Origin: Pseudooceanicola sp.
GTDB lineage: Bacteria; Pseudomonadota; Alphaproteobacteria; Rhodobacterales; Rhodobacteraceae
Direction of reading: 5' to 3'
Length of the DNA stretch: 64,000 nt
Assembly: GCF_029213205.1 (NCBI RefSeq)
Contig: NZ_JARGNH010000011.1
Span: 1-64,000 of the forward strand
Shown: positions 48,907 to 58,374 of the stretch, piece by piece
Layout of the letters: every line of letters begins with the position of its first letter
How positions within the stretch are numbered: position 1 is the stretch's first letter
The notes under the pieces: generated by a model
What the model was told of the DNA's origin: nothing
Database searches by the model: none
The model's input: only the letters and a program-made list of their open reading frames with translations
Made by a program: the position numbers and the translations under genes

Positions 48907-49644
48907 ATGGCCGCCGAAATCACTGATCTCTCGCAGACAACCTTTCGTCGCGTGCTGTTGAAAATTTCGGGTGAGGCGCTGATGGGCGACCAGCAATACG
49001 GTCTGCATCCACCGACGGTCGAACGCATCGCCCGCGAGGTGAAATCGGTCGCCGATCTCGGGGTCGAGGTCTGTATGGTTATCGGCGGCGGCAATATCTT
49101 TCGCGGTCTGTCCGGCTCGGCCCAGGGGATGGAGCGGACAACCGCCGATTACATGGGAATGCTGGGCACAGTGATGAACGCGCTGGCGATGCAATCCTCG
49201 CTGGAACAGCTTGGCGTGCACACGAGGGTCGTCAGCGCAATTCCGATGGATCAGGTCTGTGAGCCCTATATCCGTCGCCGCGCGGTGCGCCATCTTGAGA
49301 AAAAGCGCGTGGTGATCTTTGCGGCGGGCACTGGCAATCCCTATTTCACCACCGACACGGCGGCAACTTTGCGTGCCAGTGAAATGGCTTGCGAGGCGAT
49401 CTTCATGGGCAAACAGGTGGACGGTGTCTATGACAAGGACCCCAAGCATCACGCCGATGCGGTGCGCTATGACGACATCTCTTATGACGATGTGCTGACC
49501 AAATACCTCAAGGTGATGGATGCCAGCGCGATTGCCCTGGCGCGCGACAACAACATGCCGATCATCGTGTTCTCGCTGGATGAGCCGGGCGGCTTTCGCA
49601 CCATTCTGGCGGGCAAGGGCACCTATACCAGGGTGCATGGCTGA
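48907..49644 (+). CDS. pyrH: UMP kinase
   Basis: A 245-aa hexameric kinase that phosphorylates UMP to UDP, with the amino-acid-kinase fold. Conserved parts are [17 protein letters not shown] at the N-terminus, [33 protein letters not shown] and [15 protein letters not shown] sequence. It begins the long envelope operon; the 86-base gap to the divergent miaA gene must hold its promoter. Confidence 0.97.
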   Translation: MAAEITDLSQTTFRRVLLKISGEALMGDQQYGLHPPTVERIAREVKSVADLGVEVCMVIGGGNIFRGLSGSAQGMERTTADYMGMLGTVMNALAMQSSLEQLGVHTRVVSAIPMDQVCEPYIRRRAVRHLEKKRVVIFAAGTGNPYFTTDTAATLRASEMACEAIFMGKQVDGVYDKDPKHHADAVRYDDISYDDVLTKYLKVMDASAIALARDNNMPIIVFSLDEPGGFRTILAGKGTYTRVHG

Positions 49645-49729
49645 GGCCTGGCGAGACTATACAGCGCCGGACTGAGCGGATATTTAAGTTTCAGGCCCGG
49701 GCAGGGGCCAAGAATGGCGGATAAAATTT

Positions 49730-50296
49730 ATGGCTGACGAAGAAATCGAAATCGACACGGATGATCTGGAACGCCGGATGGACGGCGCGCTGACGGCGCT
49801 GCGCGGTGAATTCGCGTCCCTGCGCACCGGACGGGCCTCGTCCTCGATGCTCGACCCGATCATGGTGCAGGCCTATGGCCAGCCGACACCGATTAATCAG
49901 GTCGGAACGGTGAACGTGCCGGAATCGCGGATGGTGACGATCAACGTCTGGGACAAATCCATGGTCCAGGCGGTGGAAAAGGCAATCCGCGAAAGCGGGC
50001 TGGGGATCAATCCGCAGCTGAATGGCACCATCATCATGCTGCCGATCCCCGAGCTGAACGAGGAACGGCGTCGCGAATTGACCCGGGTGGCGGCGCAATA
50101 TGCCGAACACGGCCGGGTCGCCGTGCGCAATGTGCGTCGCGACGGGATGGACCAGATCAAAAAGGCCAAGGCGGCCGGTATGTCCGAGGATGACGCCAAG
50201 ATCTGGGAAGCCGAGGTGCAGGATATCACCGATCGGTTCATCGGGCTGATGGACAAGGCGCTGGAAACCAAGCAAGCCGAGATCATGCAGGTTTGA
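49730..50296 (+). CDS. frr: Ribosome recycling factor
   Basis: A 188-aa factor that with EF-G splits the post-termination ribosome. The three-helix bundle and beta/alpha/beta domain are recognisable: [73 protein letters not shown]. Length matches the family. It follows pyrH by 85 bases, a gene order shared by most bacteria. Confidence 0.97.
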   Translation: MADEEIEIDTDDLERRMDGALTALRGEFASLRTGRASSSMLDPIMVQAYGQPTPINQVGTVNVPESRMVTINVWDKSMVQAVEKAIRESGLGINPQLNGTIIMLPIPELNEERRRELTRVAAQYAEHGRVAVRNVRRDGMDQIKKAKAAGMSEDDAKIWEAEVQDITDRFIGLMDKALETKQAEIMQV

Positions 50297-50319
50297 CTCG
50301 CCGGACAGAGGAGGGCGTC

Positions 50320-51045
50320 ATGCCCGATGACGGCAGGCAATTCGGTGGTCCGCGTCATGTGGCGATCATCATGGATGGCAATGGACGCTGGGCGGAATCC
50401 CGCGGTCGTCCGCGGCTGTTCGGTCACCATGCCGGGGCCCGGCGGGTGCGCGAAGTGGTGCAGGCCTGCCCCGATCTGGGGGTCGAGTATCTGACGATCT
50501 TTGCCTTCTCGACCGAGAACTGGAAGCGCACCCAGAAAGAGGTGGCCGGGCTGATGAGCCTGTTCCGCAGCTATATCCGCAAAGAGGCCAAGGATCTGCG
50601 CGACCACAATGTCCGGGTGCGCTTTATCGGCGACCGGCCGGGGCTGGACATCAAGCTGCAGAACCTGATGGACGAGCTGGAAGAGATGACAGCCGAATGC
50701 GACGGCACCAACCTGACCATCGCGATCAATTACGGTGGCCGTGACGAGGTCGCTCGTGCCACCAAGCGGCTGGCCCGTGATGTGGCCGAGGGGCGCCTGG
50801 ATCCAGAGGCCATAGATGTCGAAACCCTGCCGCGCTACCTCGACACGCGGGTGCTGCCGGACCCCGATCTGGTGATCCGCACCAGCGGCGAGGCGCGGAT
50901 TTCAAACTTCCTGCTCTGGCAATCGGCCTATGCCGAATATGAATTCATCGACACGCTCTGGCCGGATTTCACCCATGAAATCTTTGCCGATCTGGTGGCC
51001 AGCTATGCCGGGCGCGACCGCCGCTTCGGCGGGGTCAAGGCCTGA
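50320..51045 (+). CDS. uppS: Isoprenyl transferase (undecaprenyl diphosphate synthase)
   Basis: A 241-aa cis-prenyltransferase making the C55 lipid carrier for peptidoglycan. The catalytic Asp is in IIMDGNGRWAESRG (D19), followed by HHAGARRVREVVQAC, TIFAFSTENWKR and RTSGEARISNFLLWQSAYAE. The ATG at 50320 follows AGAGGAGGG; the frame runs 27 bases further upstream into frr and is not used. The C-terminal domain ends in RRFGGVKA. Confidence 0.96.
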   Translation: MPDDGRQFGGPRHVAIIMDGNGRWAESRGRPRLFGHHAGARRVREVVQACPDLGVEYLTIFAFSTENWKRTQKEVAGLMSLFRSYIRKEAKDLRDHNVRVRFIGDRPGLDIKLQNLMDELEEMTAECDGTNLTIAINYGGRDEVARATKRLARDVAEGRLDPEAIDVETLPRYLDTRVLPDPDLVIRTSGEARISNFLLWQSAYAEYEFIDTLWPDFTHEIFADLVASYAGRDRRFGGVKA

Positions 51046-51046
51046 G

Positions 51047-51859
51047 ATGGCGGATTCGGGCGACAGGCCGGGCGTGTCCCGCAATTGGTCGGACCTGGCG
51101 CCACGGGTGATTTCCGGGGTGGTGATGCTGGGGCTCGGCGCGGTGCTGATCTGGACCGGCGGCCACTGGTTTCGCATCGCCATGGCGTTGATTGCCGGCG
51201 GCATGACCTGGGAACTGACCCGGATGTCGGTGCCGGATCGCGGCAACCTCGCCCCACAAATGGCCGTGATCGCGGCGCTGGCCAGTCTGCTGGCGTTCTA
51301 CCTGCCGATCTATCTGGCGCTGCCGATGTTGCTGGTGCCGTCGCTGCTGGCGATCCGGTTGCTGCCGTCGCGGCAGGTGGTTTTCCTCATCTTTACCGCG
51401 GTGATCCTGTTCGCCGCCTTTGGCATGGCGCGGCTGCGCGGCGACTTCGGTTTTACCTGGATGCTGTGGCTGGTCACGGTTGTGGTGGTCACCGATGTCG
51501 CGGGCTATTTCGCCGGGCGGATGATCGGCGGGCCAAAGTTCTGGCCGCGTATCAGCCCGAAAAAGACCTGGTCGGGCACCGCGGCGGGCTGGATTGCGGC
51601 GGCGATTGTCGGGGTGATCTTTGGCATGGTGACCGGCAGCGGGCTGGGGCTGGCCGGGGTCAGCATTGCGGTTTCGATGGCCTCGCAACTGGGCGATATT
51701 GCCGAAAGCGCGGTGAAGCGCCGGGCCGGGGTCAAGGACAGCTCGGCGCTGATTCCGGGGCATGGCGGGCTGATGGATCGATTTGACGGCATGCTCGGCG
51801 GGTCGCTGTTTCTGTTGCTGGTCGGACCCTTCGCCGGGTTTCCGCCAGGGCTGGTGTAG
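51047..51859 (+). CDS. cdsA: Phosphatidate cytidylyltransferase
   Basis: A 270-aa inner-membrane enzyme that makes CDP-diacylglycerol from phosphatidate and CTP. About eight membrane helices are visible, and the family signature SAVKRRAGVKDSSALIPGHG plus GLMDRFDGM near the C-terminus is intact. The ATG at 51047 begins one base after the uppS stop. The upstream frame extension overlaps uppS and is not coding. Confidence 0.95.
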   Translation: MADSGDRPGVSRNWSDLAPRVISGVVMLGLGAVLIWTGGHWFRIAMALIAGGMTWELTRMSVPDRGNLAPQMAVIAALASLLAFYLPIYLALPMLLVPSLLAIRLLPSRQVVFLIFTAVILFAAFGMARLRGDFGFTWMLWLVTVVVVTDVAGYFAGRMIGGPKFWPRISPKKTWSGTAAGWIAAAIVGVIFGMVTGSGLGLAGVSIAVSMASQLGDIAESAVKRRAGVKDSSALIPGHGGLMDRFDGMLGGSLFLLLVGPFAGFPPGLV

Positions 51860-51865
51860 GCGGCA

Positions 51866-53041
51866 ATGCGGCGGATCAGCATCCTTGGGGCCACCGGTTC
51901 GGTGGGGCAGAGCACGATCGACCTGATCGCGCGGGCGCCTGATGAGTATGAGGTCGTCGCCCTGACCGGCGGGCGCAATATCGCGCAGCTGGCCAAGGAC
52001 GCGCGCCGGTTGAACGCGCAACTGGCGGTGACCGCCCATGACGACTGCCTGGCCGATCTGCGCGTCGCGCTGCAAGGCAGCGGCATTGAGGTCGCCGCCG
52101 GGGCCGTGGCCCTCTGCGAGGCGGCGGCGCGGCCTGCGGATTGGGTGATGTCGGCGATTGTCGGCGCGGCGGGTCTGCCACCGGGCCTCGCGGCGTTGGA
52201 TCAGGGCGCGACCCTGGCGCTGGCCAATAAGGAAACCCTGGTTACCGCCGGGCCGTTGGTGATGGCCCGGGCCGCCGCAAGTGGCGCGCGCATCCTGCCG
52301 GTGGACAGCGAACATTCGGCCGCCTTTCAATGCCTGACCGGTGAGGATCCGGCGCAGGTCGAGCGGCTGATTCTGACCGCCTCGGGCGGCGCCTTTCGCG
52401 ATTGGCCGCTGGCGCAGCTGGCCAGTGCCACCCCGGCGCAGGCTGCCACCCATCCGACCTGGGACATGGGGCAGCGGATCACCATCGACAGCGCCTCGAT
52501 GTTCAACAAGGCACTGGAAGTTATTGAAGCCAAGGAGTTCTTTGGCATCGCGCCGGATCGGATCGAGGTGCTGATCCATCCCGAATCGCTGGTGCATGCG
52601 CTGGTCGGCCATACCGACGGTGCCCTGATCGCGCATCTGGGGGCTCCGGATATGCGCCATGCGATCGGTTATGCGCTGCATTGGCCAACGCGCCGGGAGC
52701 TGCCGGTGGCGCGGCTGGATCTGGCCGAAATCGGCGGGCTGAGTTTTCAGCGCCCGGATCCGGAGCGGTTTCCGGCCCTTGGCCTGGCCCGGCAGGTGAT
52801 GGCGCGCGGCGGATTGGCGGGGGCGGTGTTCAACGCCGCCAAGGAACAGGCGCTGGATGGCTTTATCGCGGGGGCGATGAAATTCACCGAAATGGCCGAT
52901 GCGGTCGCCGCGAGTCTTGAACGGGCCGAGGCGGAGCCGGGTCTTATTGATGCCGAATTCACGCTTGATAACATCGTGATGGCTGATGGTCTGGCCCGCA
53001 CCTGGGCGGCGGACTATATCGGCAATCTGAACAAACGATAG
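51866..53041 (+). CDS. dxr: 1-deoxy-D-xylulose-5-phosphate reductoisomerase
   Basis: A 391-aa enzyme of the MEP isoprenoid pathway that converts DXP to MEP using NADPH and a divalent metal. The nucleotide-binding start is ISILGATGSVGQSTIDL, the metal site lies in PVDSEHSAAFQCL, and IDSASMFNKALEVIEAKEFF is the substrate flap and signature. NKETLVTAGPLVM is also conserved. Length is normal. It sits 6 bases after cdsA. Confidence 0.97.
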   Translation: MRRISILGATGSVGQSTIDLIARAPDEYEVVALTGGRNIAQLAKDARRLNAQLAVTAHDDCLADLRVALQGSGIEVAAGAVALCEAAARPADWVMSAIVGAAGLPPGLAALDQGATLALANKETLVTAGPLVMARAAASGARILPVDSEHSAAFQCLTGEDPAQVERLILTASGGAFRDWPLAQLASATPAQAATHPTWDMGQRITIDSASMFNKALEVIEAKEFFGIAPDRIEVLIHPESLVHALVGHTDGALIAHLGAPDMRHAIGYALHWPTRRELPVARLDLAEIGGLSFQRPDPERFPALGLARQVMARGGLAGAVFNAAKEQALDGFIAGAMKFTEMADAVAASLERAEAEPGLIDAEFTLDNIVMADGLARTWAADYIGNLNKR

Positions 53042-53057
53042 GAAAAGGATTTTCCGA

Positions 53058-54401
53058 ATGGCGTTTTTGCCCGAATTCGGCAGCGTGCTGATGACTCTAC
53101 TGGCCTTTGTCGTCGCCCTGTCGATCATTGTCGCCATTCATGAATATGGCCATTACATCGTCGGGCGCTGGTCGGGTATCCATGCCGAGGTGTTTTCGCT
53201 GGGCTTTGGTCCCAAGCTCTGGTCGCGGGTCGACAAGCGCGGCACCCGCTGGCAATTGGCGCTGCTGCCTTTCGGCGGCTATGTGCGGTTTTTGGGCGAT
53301 GCCGATGCGGCCTCCAGCCCGGACAGCGATGTGGTGCGCCAGATGAGCGCGGCAGAGCGTCGTCACACCATGCAGGGCGCGCCGCTTTGGGCCCGCACCG
53401 CCACCGTTGCGGCAGGGCCGGTGTTCAATTTCATCCTGTCGATTGCGGTTTTTGCGGTGCTGTTCATGGCCCGCGGCGAGGTTGCCGAGCCTTTGACGGT
53501 CGGCGACATGCGGGCGCTGCCCGGTGGCGCGCTGGAACTGCGCGAGGGCGATCAGGTGCTGGCGGTAAACGGCGTCGCGGTGCCCGATTTCGACGATGGC
53601 GTTGCGATGGATGCCTTTGCCCGTGCCGTTCCCGGGACCGCTGCGCTGACCTACAAGGTCGTCCGCGATGGCGCGACGATGGAAGTGGCCGGCCCGAACC
53701 TTTACCCGCCGCTGATCACCCAGCTGGCCCCGCAATCGGCGGCCTATGATGCCGGTTTGAAATCTGGCGATGTGATCACCGAGGTCGAGGGTGAGGCGAT
53801 TGTCACCTTCGATCAGCTGAAAGCCCATGTCGAAGACGGGCAGGGACGGGCGATCAAACTTGTGGTGTTCCGGCCCGGAATTGACGAAATCCTGGATTTC
53901 GTGCTGGCCCCGCGCCGGGTGGACGAACCCAAGCCAGAGGGCGGCTTTCGCACCGAATGGCGGGTCGGCATCGTCGGCGGGTTGGCGTTTGAACCCGCGA
54001 CCGTGACCGTCGGGCCGATTACGGCGCTCTGGAATGGCGTCACCCAGACCGGGCGGATCGTCACCAGCTCGTTCTCGGGCCTGTGGCATATGATCACCGG
54101 GGCGATCAGCACCTGCAACATGACCGGCCCGATTGGCATCGCCCAGACCTCCGGTGCAATGGCAAGCCAGGGCGTCGAAAGCTTTGTCTGGTTTGTCGCG
54201 GCGCTGTCCACGGCGGTTGGCATGCTGAACCTGTTTCCGATCCCGGTCCTCGACGGCGGGCATCTGGTTTTCTACGCCTTCGAGGCAGTGACTGGTCGTC
54301 CGCCCTCGGACAAGGCGTTGCGGATTCTGATGGCGGCGGGGCTGACCCTGATCCTGTCGGTGATGCTGTTTGCGCTCAGCAACGATCTGTTCTGCCCCTG
54401 A
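53058..54401 (+). CDS. rseP: Site-2 protease RseP (M50 family)
   Basis: A 447-aa intramembrane zinc protease that cuts anti-sigma factors and remnant signal peptides. HEYGH (H28-H32) in the first membrane helix is the catalytic site, and NLFPIPVLDGGHLVFYAFEA near the C-terminus gives the third zinc ligand. PDZ-type sequences lie in between (LELREGDQVLAVNGVAV and AYDAGLKSGDVITEVEGEAI). The gene is preceded by AGGAAAAGGA. Confidence 0.96.
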   Translation: MAFLPEFGSVLMTLLAFVVALSIIVAIHEYGHYIVGRWSGIHAEVFSLGFGPKLWSRVDKRGTRWQLALLPFGGYVRFLGDADAASSPDSDVVRQMSAAERRHTMQGAPLWARTATVAAGPVFNFILSIAVFAVLFMARGEVAEPLTVGDMRALPGGALELREGDQVLAVNGVAVPDFDDGVAMDAFARAVPGTAALTYKVVRDGATMEVAGPNLYPPLITQLAPQSAAYDAGLKSGDVITEVEGEAIVTFDQLKAHVEDGQGRAIKLVVFRPGIDEILDFVLAPRRVDEPKPEGGFRTEWRVGIVGGLAFEPATVTVGPITALWNGVTQTGRIVTSSFSGLWHMITGAISTCNMTGPIGIAQTSGAMASQGVESFVWFVAALSTAVGMLNLFPIPVLDGGHLVFYAFEAVTGRPPSDKALRILMAAGLTLILSVMLFALSNDLFCP

Positions 54402-54535
54402 TTTCTGGCCGGCCAGTGCCATATCGCGGCGCTTGCCACTTTCTTGCCATAATTCGGTTCGGATTCTTGCCTCATTCCTTTGCCAGAATTGAAGGGTGAG
54501 AAAATCCGTCCATCGACCACGCAAGGAGGTCCGCC

Positions 54536-54670
54536 ATGGCCCACGCCATCCAAAGCGGCTATAACAGCCTGTCGCTGCTGTTCACCCTGAACTGGGATCG
54601 TTTGCTCTATGTGATTGCAATCGGCCTGGCCCTGACCTTTGGGGCCTTTCTGTCTAGCCTGCTGGGCTGA
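54536..54670 (+). CDS. 44-aa membrane peptide between rseP and bamA
   Basis: A short frame with an ideal ribosome site (AAGGAGG, 5 bases before the ATG) and its own stop and downstream terminator. The peptide begins MAHAIQSGYNSLSLLFTLNW and has one hydrophobic helix LLYVIAIGLALTFGAFLSSL, so it is predicted to be a single-pass inner-membrane peptide. I do not recognise a family. Good codon use, the strong start signal and its place between rseP and bamA argue that it is real. Confidence 0.7.
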   Translation: MAHAIQSGYNSLSLLFTLNWDRLLYVIAIGLALTFGAFLSSLLG

Positions 54671-54710
54671 GCCACCCGCGCCGCCAAACCGGCGCCCCCC
54701 TTACACCGAG

Positions 54711-54749
54711 AACGCGCAACCGCTGGTCGATTGCGCGTTTTGCTGTTTT
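54711..54749 (+). terminator. Terminator after the 44-aa membrane peptide
   Basis: AACGCGCAA and TTGCGCGTT pair over 9 bp around the loop CCGCTGGTCGA, followed by TTGCTGTTTTG. It separates the small gene from bamA, so bamA probably also has its own promoter. Confidence 0.75.
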
Positions 54750-54808
54750 GACAACATGCATTAGACCCGATACGACGATCCTCAGGGAAGTCTGACTGGG
54801 ATAAAAGA

Positions 54809-57178
54809 ATGCTGCCGAACCAACGTGCCGTAAGCAAGGCAGGCGTGATGACGCCATTGCGGATGCAAGCGCTTGTAACTCTTGTCGTTTTTTGTCTTTC
54901 GCTGCTGATGTCCGGCCTGCTGGACCGGGCCGAGGCGCAAAGCTACCGCTTCTCGCAGGTGTCGGTTTCGGGCAATGAACGGATCGAGACCGGCACGATT
55001 GTCAAATATGCATCGATTCCCAGAGGCAAGACCGTCACCGCGGCCGATCTGAACGCCGCCTACCAGCGGATCGTCAACTCTGGCCTGTTCGAAAAGGTCG
55101 ATCTGACCCCGCGTGGCAGCACGCTGGTGATCAGCGTGATCGAATTCCCGACGGTCAACCGGGTCAATTTCGAGGGCAACCGCCGGATCAAGGACGAGGT
55201 TCTCTCGGCCGCGATCGGGTCAAAGTCGCGCTATGTGCTGCGCCCCAATCAGGTCGAGGCGGATGCCCAGGCGATTGCCGAGGCCTATGCCGAAGCAGGC
55301 CGGGTGGCGGCACGGGTGACCCCGCGGATCATCCGGCTGGGCGGCAACCGGGTGAACCTGGTTTTCGAGATTTTCGAGGGCAAGATTACCGAGCTTGAGC
55401 GCGTCAGCTTTGTCGGCAACAAGGTGTTTTCCGATTACCGTCTGCGTCGGGTCATCGATTCCAAACAGGCCGGGGCGTTCCGGCTGCTGATCCTGAAGGA
55501 CACCTATTCCGAAGAACGGGTGGCCGCCGACCGGCAAACCCTGCGCGATTTTTATCTGTCGCGCGGCTATGTCGATTTCCGCGTCAACGCCGTCAAGGCC
55601 GAGCTGGCGCGCGAACGTGACGGCTATTTCCTGACCTTCAACATCGTCGAAGGCCAGCAGTTCAAATTTGGCAAGATCACCACCAGTTCGGAAATCCCCG
55701 ATGCCAATGCGCCAGAATTTCAGGATGCGCTGAAGATCCGCCCGGGACTGGTCTATTCGCCGGTCCTGGTGGAAAACTCGATCGCCCGGATGGAACGTCT
55801 GGCGATCCGCAAGGGCATTGATTTCCTGCGTGTCGAGCCACGGATCACCCGCAACGAACGTGATCTGACTCTGGATATCGAATTCGTTCTGACCCGCGGA
55901 CCGCGGGTGTTTGTCGAACGCATCGACGTCGAGGGCAACACCACCACGCTCGACAGCGTGGTGCGGCGCCAGTTCAAGGTGGCCGAAGGCGATCCGTTCA
56001 ACCCGCGCGAAATCCGCGAAAGCGCCGCACGTATCCGGGCGCTCGGTTATTTCGCCAATGCCGAAGTCAACGCCCGCGAAGGCACCTCGTCATCGCAGGT
56101 GGTGGTCGACGTGAATGTCGAAGAAAAACCCACCGGCTCGCTGTCCTTTGGCGGCACCTATTCCACCTCCATCGGCTTTGGCCTGGCGGCGAATTTCAAG
56201 GAAGACAACTTTCTTGGCCGGGGACAGCGCGTGGCTCTGTCATTCTCGGGTGCGGAATCGAATCGGATATATTCGCTGAACTTCACCGAACCGGCGTTTC
56301 TGGGCCGTGACGTCGCCTTTGATTTCGGATTGGGCTATGTCGAGACCGACAATGAATACGCCGCTTATGACACCGCCACCGCCAGCTTTGGTCTGGGGCT
56401 GACATTTCCGCTGAGCGAAAGCATAAACCTCAAGACCAGCTATAACCTGAAATGGGTCGAAATCCGCGGCCTCGGGACGACCGGTGGCATCATTGCCGCA
56501 GAGGGCGCGCGCGGCGGCGAGATCACTTCGAGCCTCGGCTATCTCTTTACCTTTGACAGCCGCAGCACCGGGTTGAACCCGAATGCCGGTGTGCTGCTGA
56601 GCTTTGGCCAGGATTTCGCCGGGGCCGGTGGCGACGCGCGCTATGTGCAGACCTCGGCCAAGGCCATTGCGCAGACCAAGGTCTTTCACGAAGAGATCAC
56701 CCTGCGTGCAACGCTGCAAGGCGGCGCCCTCACCACCTATGGCGGCTATGGCACACGGGTCACCGACCGCTATCTGATCGGCAGCACGGTGATGCGCGGC
56801 TTTCAGCCCGATGGCGTTGGCCCGCGTGAAATCGACACCGCCACCAACGGCGGCACGATCAATGACGCGCTTGGCGGCAAGTTCTTTGCGGTGGCGCAGT
56901 TCGAGGCGGAATTCCCTCTGGGTCTGCCGTCGGAATACGGGATCCGGGGCGGGCTGTTCTATGACGTCGGCACCGTCTGGGGCCTGGATGGCGGATCGAA
57001 CGCCAGCGCCGGCGATACCGTGGTCAACAACAATGCCGCGCTGCGCCATGTGCTGGGGCTGTCGGTGTTCTGGGATACGCCGATCGGACCGTTGCGCTTC
57101 AACTGGTCCAAAGCGATCAAGAAGGAATCCTTTGACCGCGAACAGCAGTTCGAGCTGACCATTTCAACGCAGTTCTGA
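54809..57178 (+). CDS. bamA: Outer-membrane protein assembly factor BamA
   Basis: A 789-aa outer-membrane beta-barrel that inserts other barrel proteins. A signal peptide ends near RAEAQS, then five POTRA domains start at YRFSQVSVSGNERIETGTI and include VSFVGNKVFSDYRLRRVID and VERIDVEGNTTTLDSVVRR. The 16-stranded barrel has the signature VMRGFQPDGVGPREI (the conserved VRGF-type lid lock). The last residue is Phe, as required for barrel recognition. The start may be 54809 or, with AGGCAGG upstream, ATG at 54848. Confidence 0.95.
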   Translation: MLPNQRAVSKAGVMTPLRMQALVTLVVFCLSLLMSGLLDRAEAQSYRFSQVSVSGNERIETGTIVKYASIPRGKTVTAADLNAAYQRIVNSGLFEKVDLTPRGSTLVISVIEFPTVNRVNFEGNRRIKDEVLSAAIGSKSRYVLRPNQVEADAQAIAEAYAEAGRVAARVTPRIIRLGGNRVNLVFEIFEGKITELERVSFVGNKVFSDYRLRRVIDSKQAGAFRLLILKDTYSEERVAADRQTLRDFYLSRGYVDFRVNAVKAELARERDGYFLTFNIVEGQQFKFGKITTSSEIPDANAPEFQDALKIRPGLVYSPVLVENSIARMERLAIRKGIDFLRVEPRITRNERDLTLDIEFVLTRGPRVFVERIDVEGNTTTLDSVVRRQFKVAEGDPFNPREIRESAARIRALGYFANAEVNAREGTSSSQVVVDVNVEEKPTGSLSFGGTYSTSIGFGLAANFKEDNFLGRGQRVALSFSGAESNRIYSLNFTEPAFLGRDVAFDFGLGYVETDNEYAAYDTATASFGLGLTFPLSESINLKTSYNLKWVEIRGLGTTGGIIAAEGARGGEITSSLGYLFTFDSRSTGLNPNAGVLLSFGQDFAGAGGDARYVQTSAKAIAQTKVFHEEITLRATLQGGALTTYGGYGTRVTDRYLIGSTVMRGFQPDGVGPREIDTATNGGTINDALGGKFFAVAQFEAEFPLGLPSEYGIRGGLFYDVGTVWGLDGGSNASAGDTVVNNNAALRHVLGLSVFWDTPIGPLRFNWSKAIKKESFDREQQFELTISTQF

Positions 57179-57183
57179 CCGGC

Positions 57184-57789
57184 ATGGCGGGCGCGTGCTC
57201 TCTGCGCCTGCCGGGCCTGCGCTCGCTGGCGCTGGCCCTGTTCGCTCTTGTTCTCACGGCCCCGGTCAGCCCGGCCCAGGACAGGCTTTCGACGCTTCAG
57301 AGCAATATCCTGCTGATCGACAGCGATGCGGCCTTTGCCGGATCGCAACTGGGGCAGAGCATCGCCGCCGAGATCGAAGCCAGCAGCCGCGCCCTGGCCA
57401 CTGAAAACCGCGAGCTCGAGGCAACGTTGATCGATGAGGAACAGCAGCTGACCGAACAGCGCAAGACCATGGCGCCGGACGCGTTCCGCGCCCTGGCCGA
57501 TGCCTTTGATGAAAAGGTGCGCAAGCTGCGCAGTGAACAGGATGCCAAGGCCCGGGCCCTGGGGCAAAAAAGCGAAGAGGGTCGCCGTCGCTTTCTGTTG
57601 ACCGCCAAACCAGTGCTTGAGGAAATCATGCTTGAGACCGGGGCGGTGGCGATCATCGAGACCCGCTTTGTCTTTGTCAGCGACGAGATCGCCAATATCA
57701 CCCCGGAAGTGATCCGCAGGCTGGACGCGGCCGATGCGGAGCGCAAAGATGCTACAGACCCCGCTGCACCGCCGGGCGGAGATCAGTGA
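57184..57789 (+). CDS. skp: Periplasmic chaperone of the Skp/OmpH family
   Basis: A 201-aa exported protein following bamA. A signal peptide covers about residues 1-32 (ending SPAQDR), and the rest is helical and coiled-coil (STLQSNILLIDSDAAFAGS, LATENRELEATLIDEEQQL). This is the jellyfish-tentacle pattern of Skp, which holds unfolded outer-membrane proteins. Sequence similarity to E. coli Skp is low, but the position after bamA is conserved. LpxD, usual next in the order, is missing here. Confidence 0.85.
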   Translation: MAGACSLRLPGLRSLALALFALVLTAPVSPAQDRLSTLQSNILLIDSDAAFAGSQLGQSIAAEIEASSRALATENRELEATLIDEEQQLTEQRKTMAPDAFRALADAFDEKVRKLRSEQDAKARALGQKSEEGRRRFLLTAKPVLEEIMLETGAVAIIETRFVFVSDEIANITPEVIRRLDAADAERKDATDPAAPPGGDQ

Positions 57790-57877
57790 ACCGGTCGCAT
57801 GACTTGCCCGCAACCGGGTCACTTGCTAGTCAGCGGGGCGCCGCCCTTACGCCGCGGCCAACGATAAGGAAGTTTCT

Positions 57878-58342
57878 ATGACCGATACCCCGACCCGGGC
57901 CGGGTTCGAACTCATTCAGCGCATCATTCCGCATCGCTATCCTTTCCTCCTCGTCGACCGGGTCGAGGATATCGATGGCTATCAATCCGCCCGCGGGATC
58001 AAGAATGTCACGATGAACGAGCCGCAATTCCAGGGCCATTTCCCGGGCAATCCGATCATGCCGGGCGTGCTCATCGTCGAGGCGATGGCGCAGACGGCGG
58101 CGATTATGGTGGGCGCGGCGCTGAATATGGCCGATCGAAATATGCTGGTGTATTTCCTTGGAATCGAGGCCTGCAAATTCCGCCGTAGGGTGGTGCCGGG
58201 CGACGTGCTTGAAATGCATTTGACCACCAGCCGCGGCAAGCCCGGCAGTCGGGTCTGGAAATTCACCGGACGGGCCGAGGTCGCGGGCGAGCTGGCCTGC
58301 GAGGCCGAATTCAGCGCAATGATGGAATTGCCCAAGGACTAA
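57878..58342 (+). CDS. fabZ: 3-hydroxyacyl-ACP dehydratase FabZ
   Basis: A 154-aa hotdog-fold dehydratase of fatty-acid synthesis. The catalytic His is in [16 protein letters not shown] and the Glu in [24 protein letters not shown] is conserved. It competes with LpxA for 3-hydroxyacyl-ACP, so its place beside lpxA is functional. AAGGAAG precedes the ATG. Confidence 0.96.
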   Translation: MTDTPTRAGFELIQRIIPHRYPFLLVDRVEDIDGYQSARGIKNVTMNEPQFQGHFPGNPIMPGVLIVEAMAQTAAIMVGAALNMADRNMLVYFLGIEACKFRRRVVPGDVLEMHLTTSRGKPGSRVWKFTGRAEVAGELACEAEFSAMMELPKD

Positions 58343-58374
58343 GTGCCCAAGGGATCAGCCCAAGGAGCCATGGC

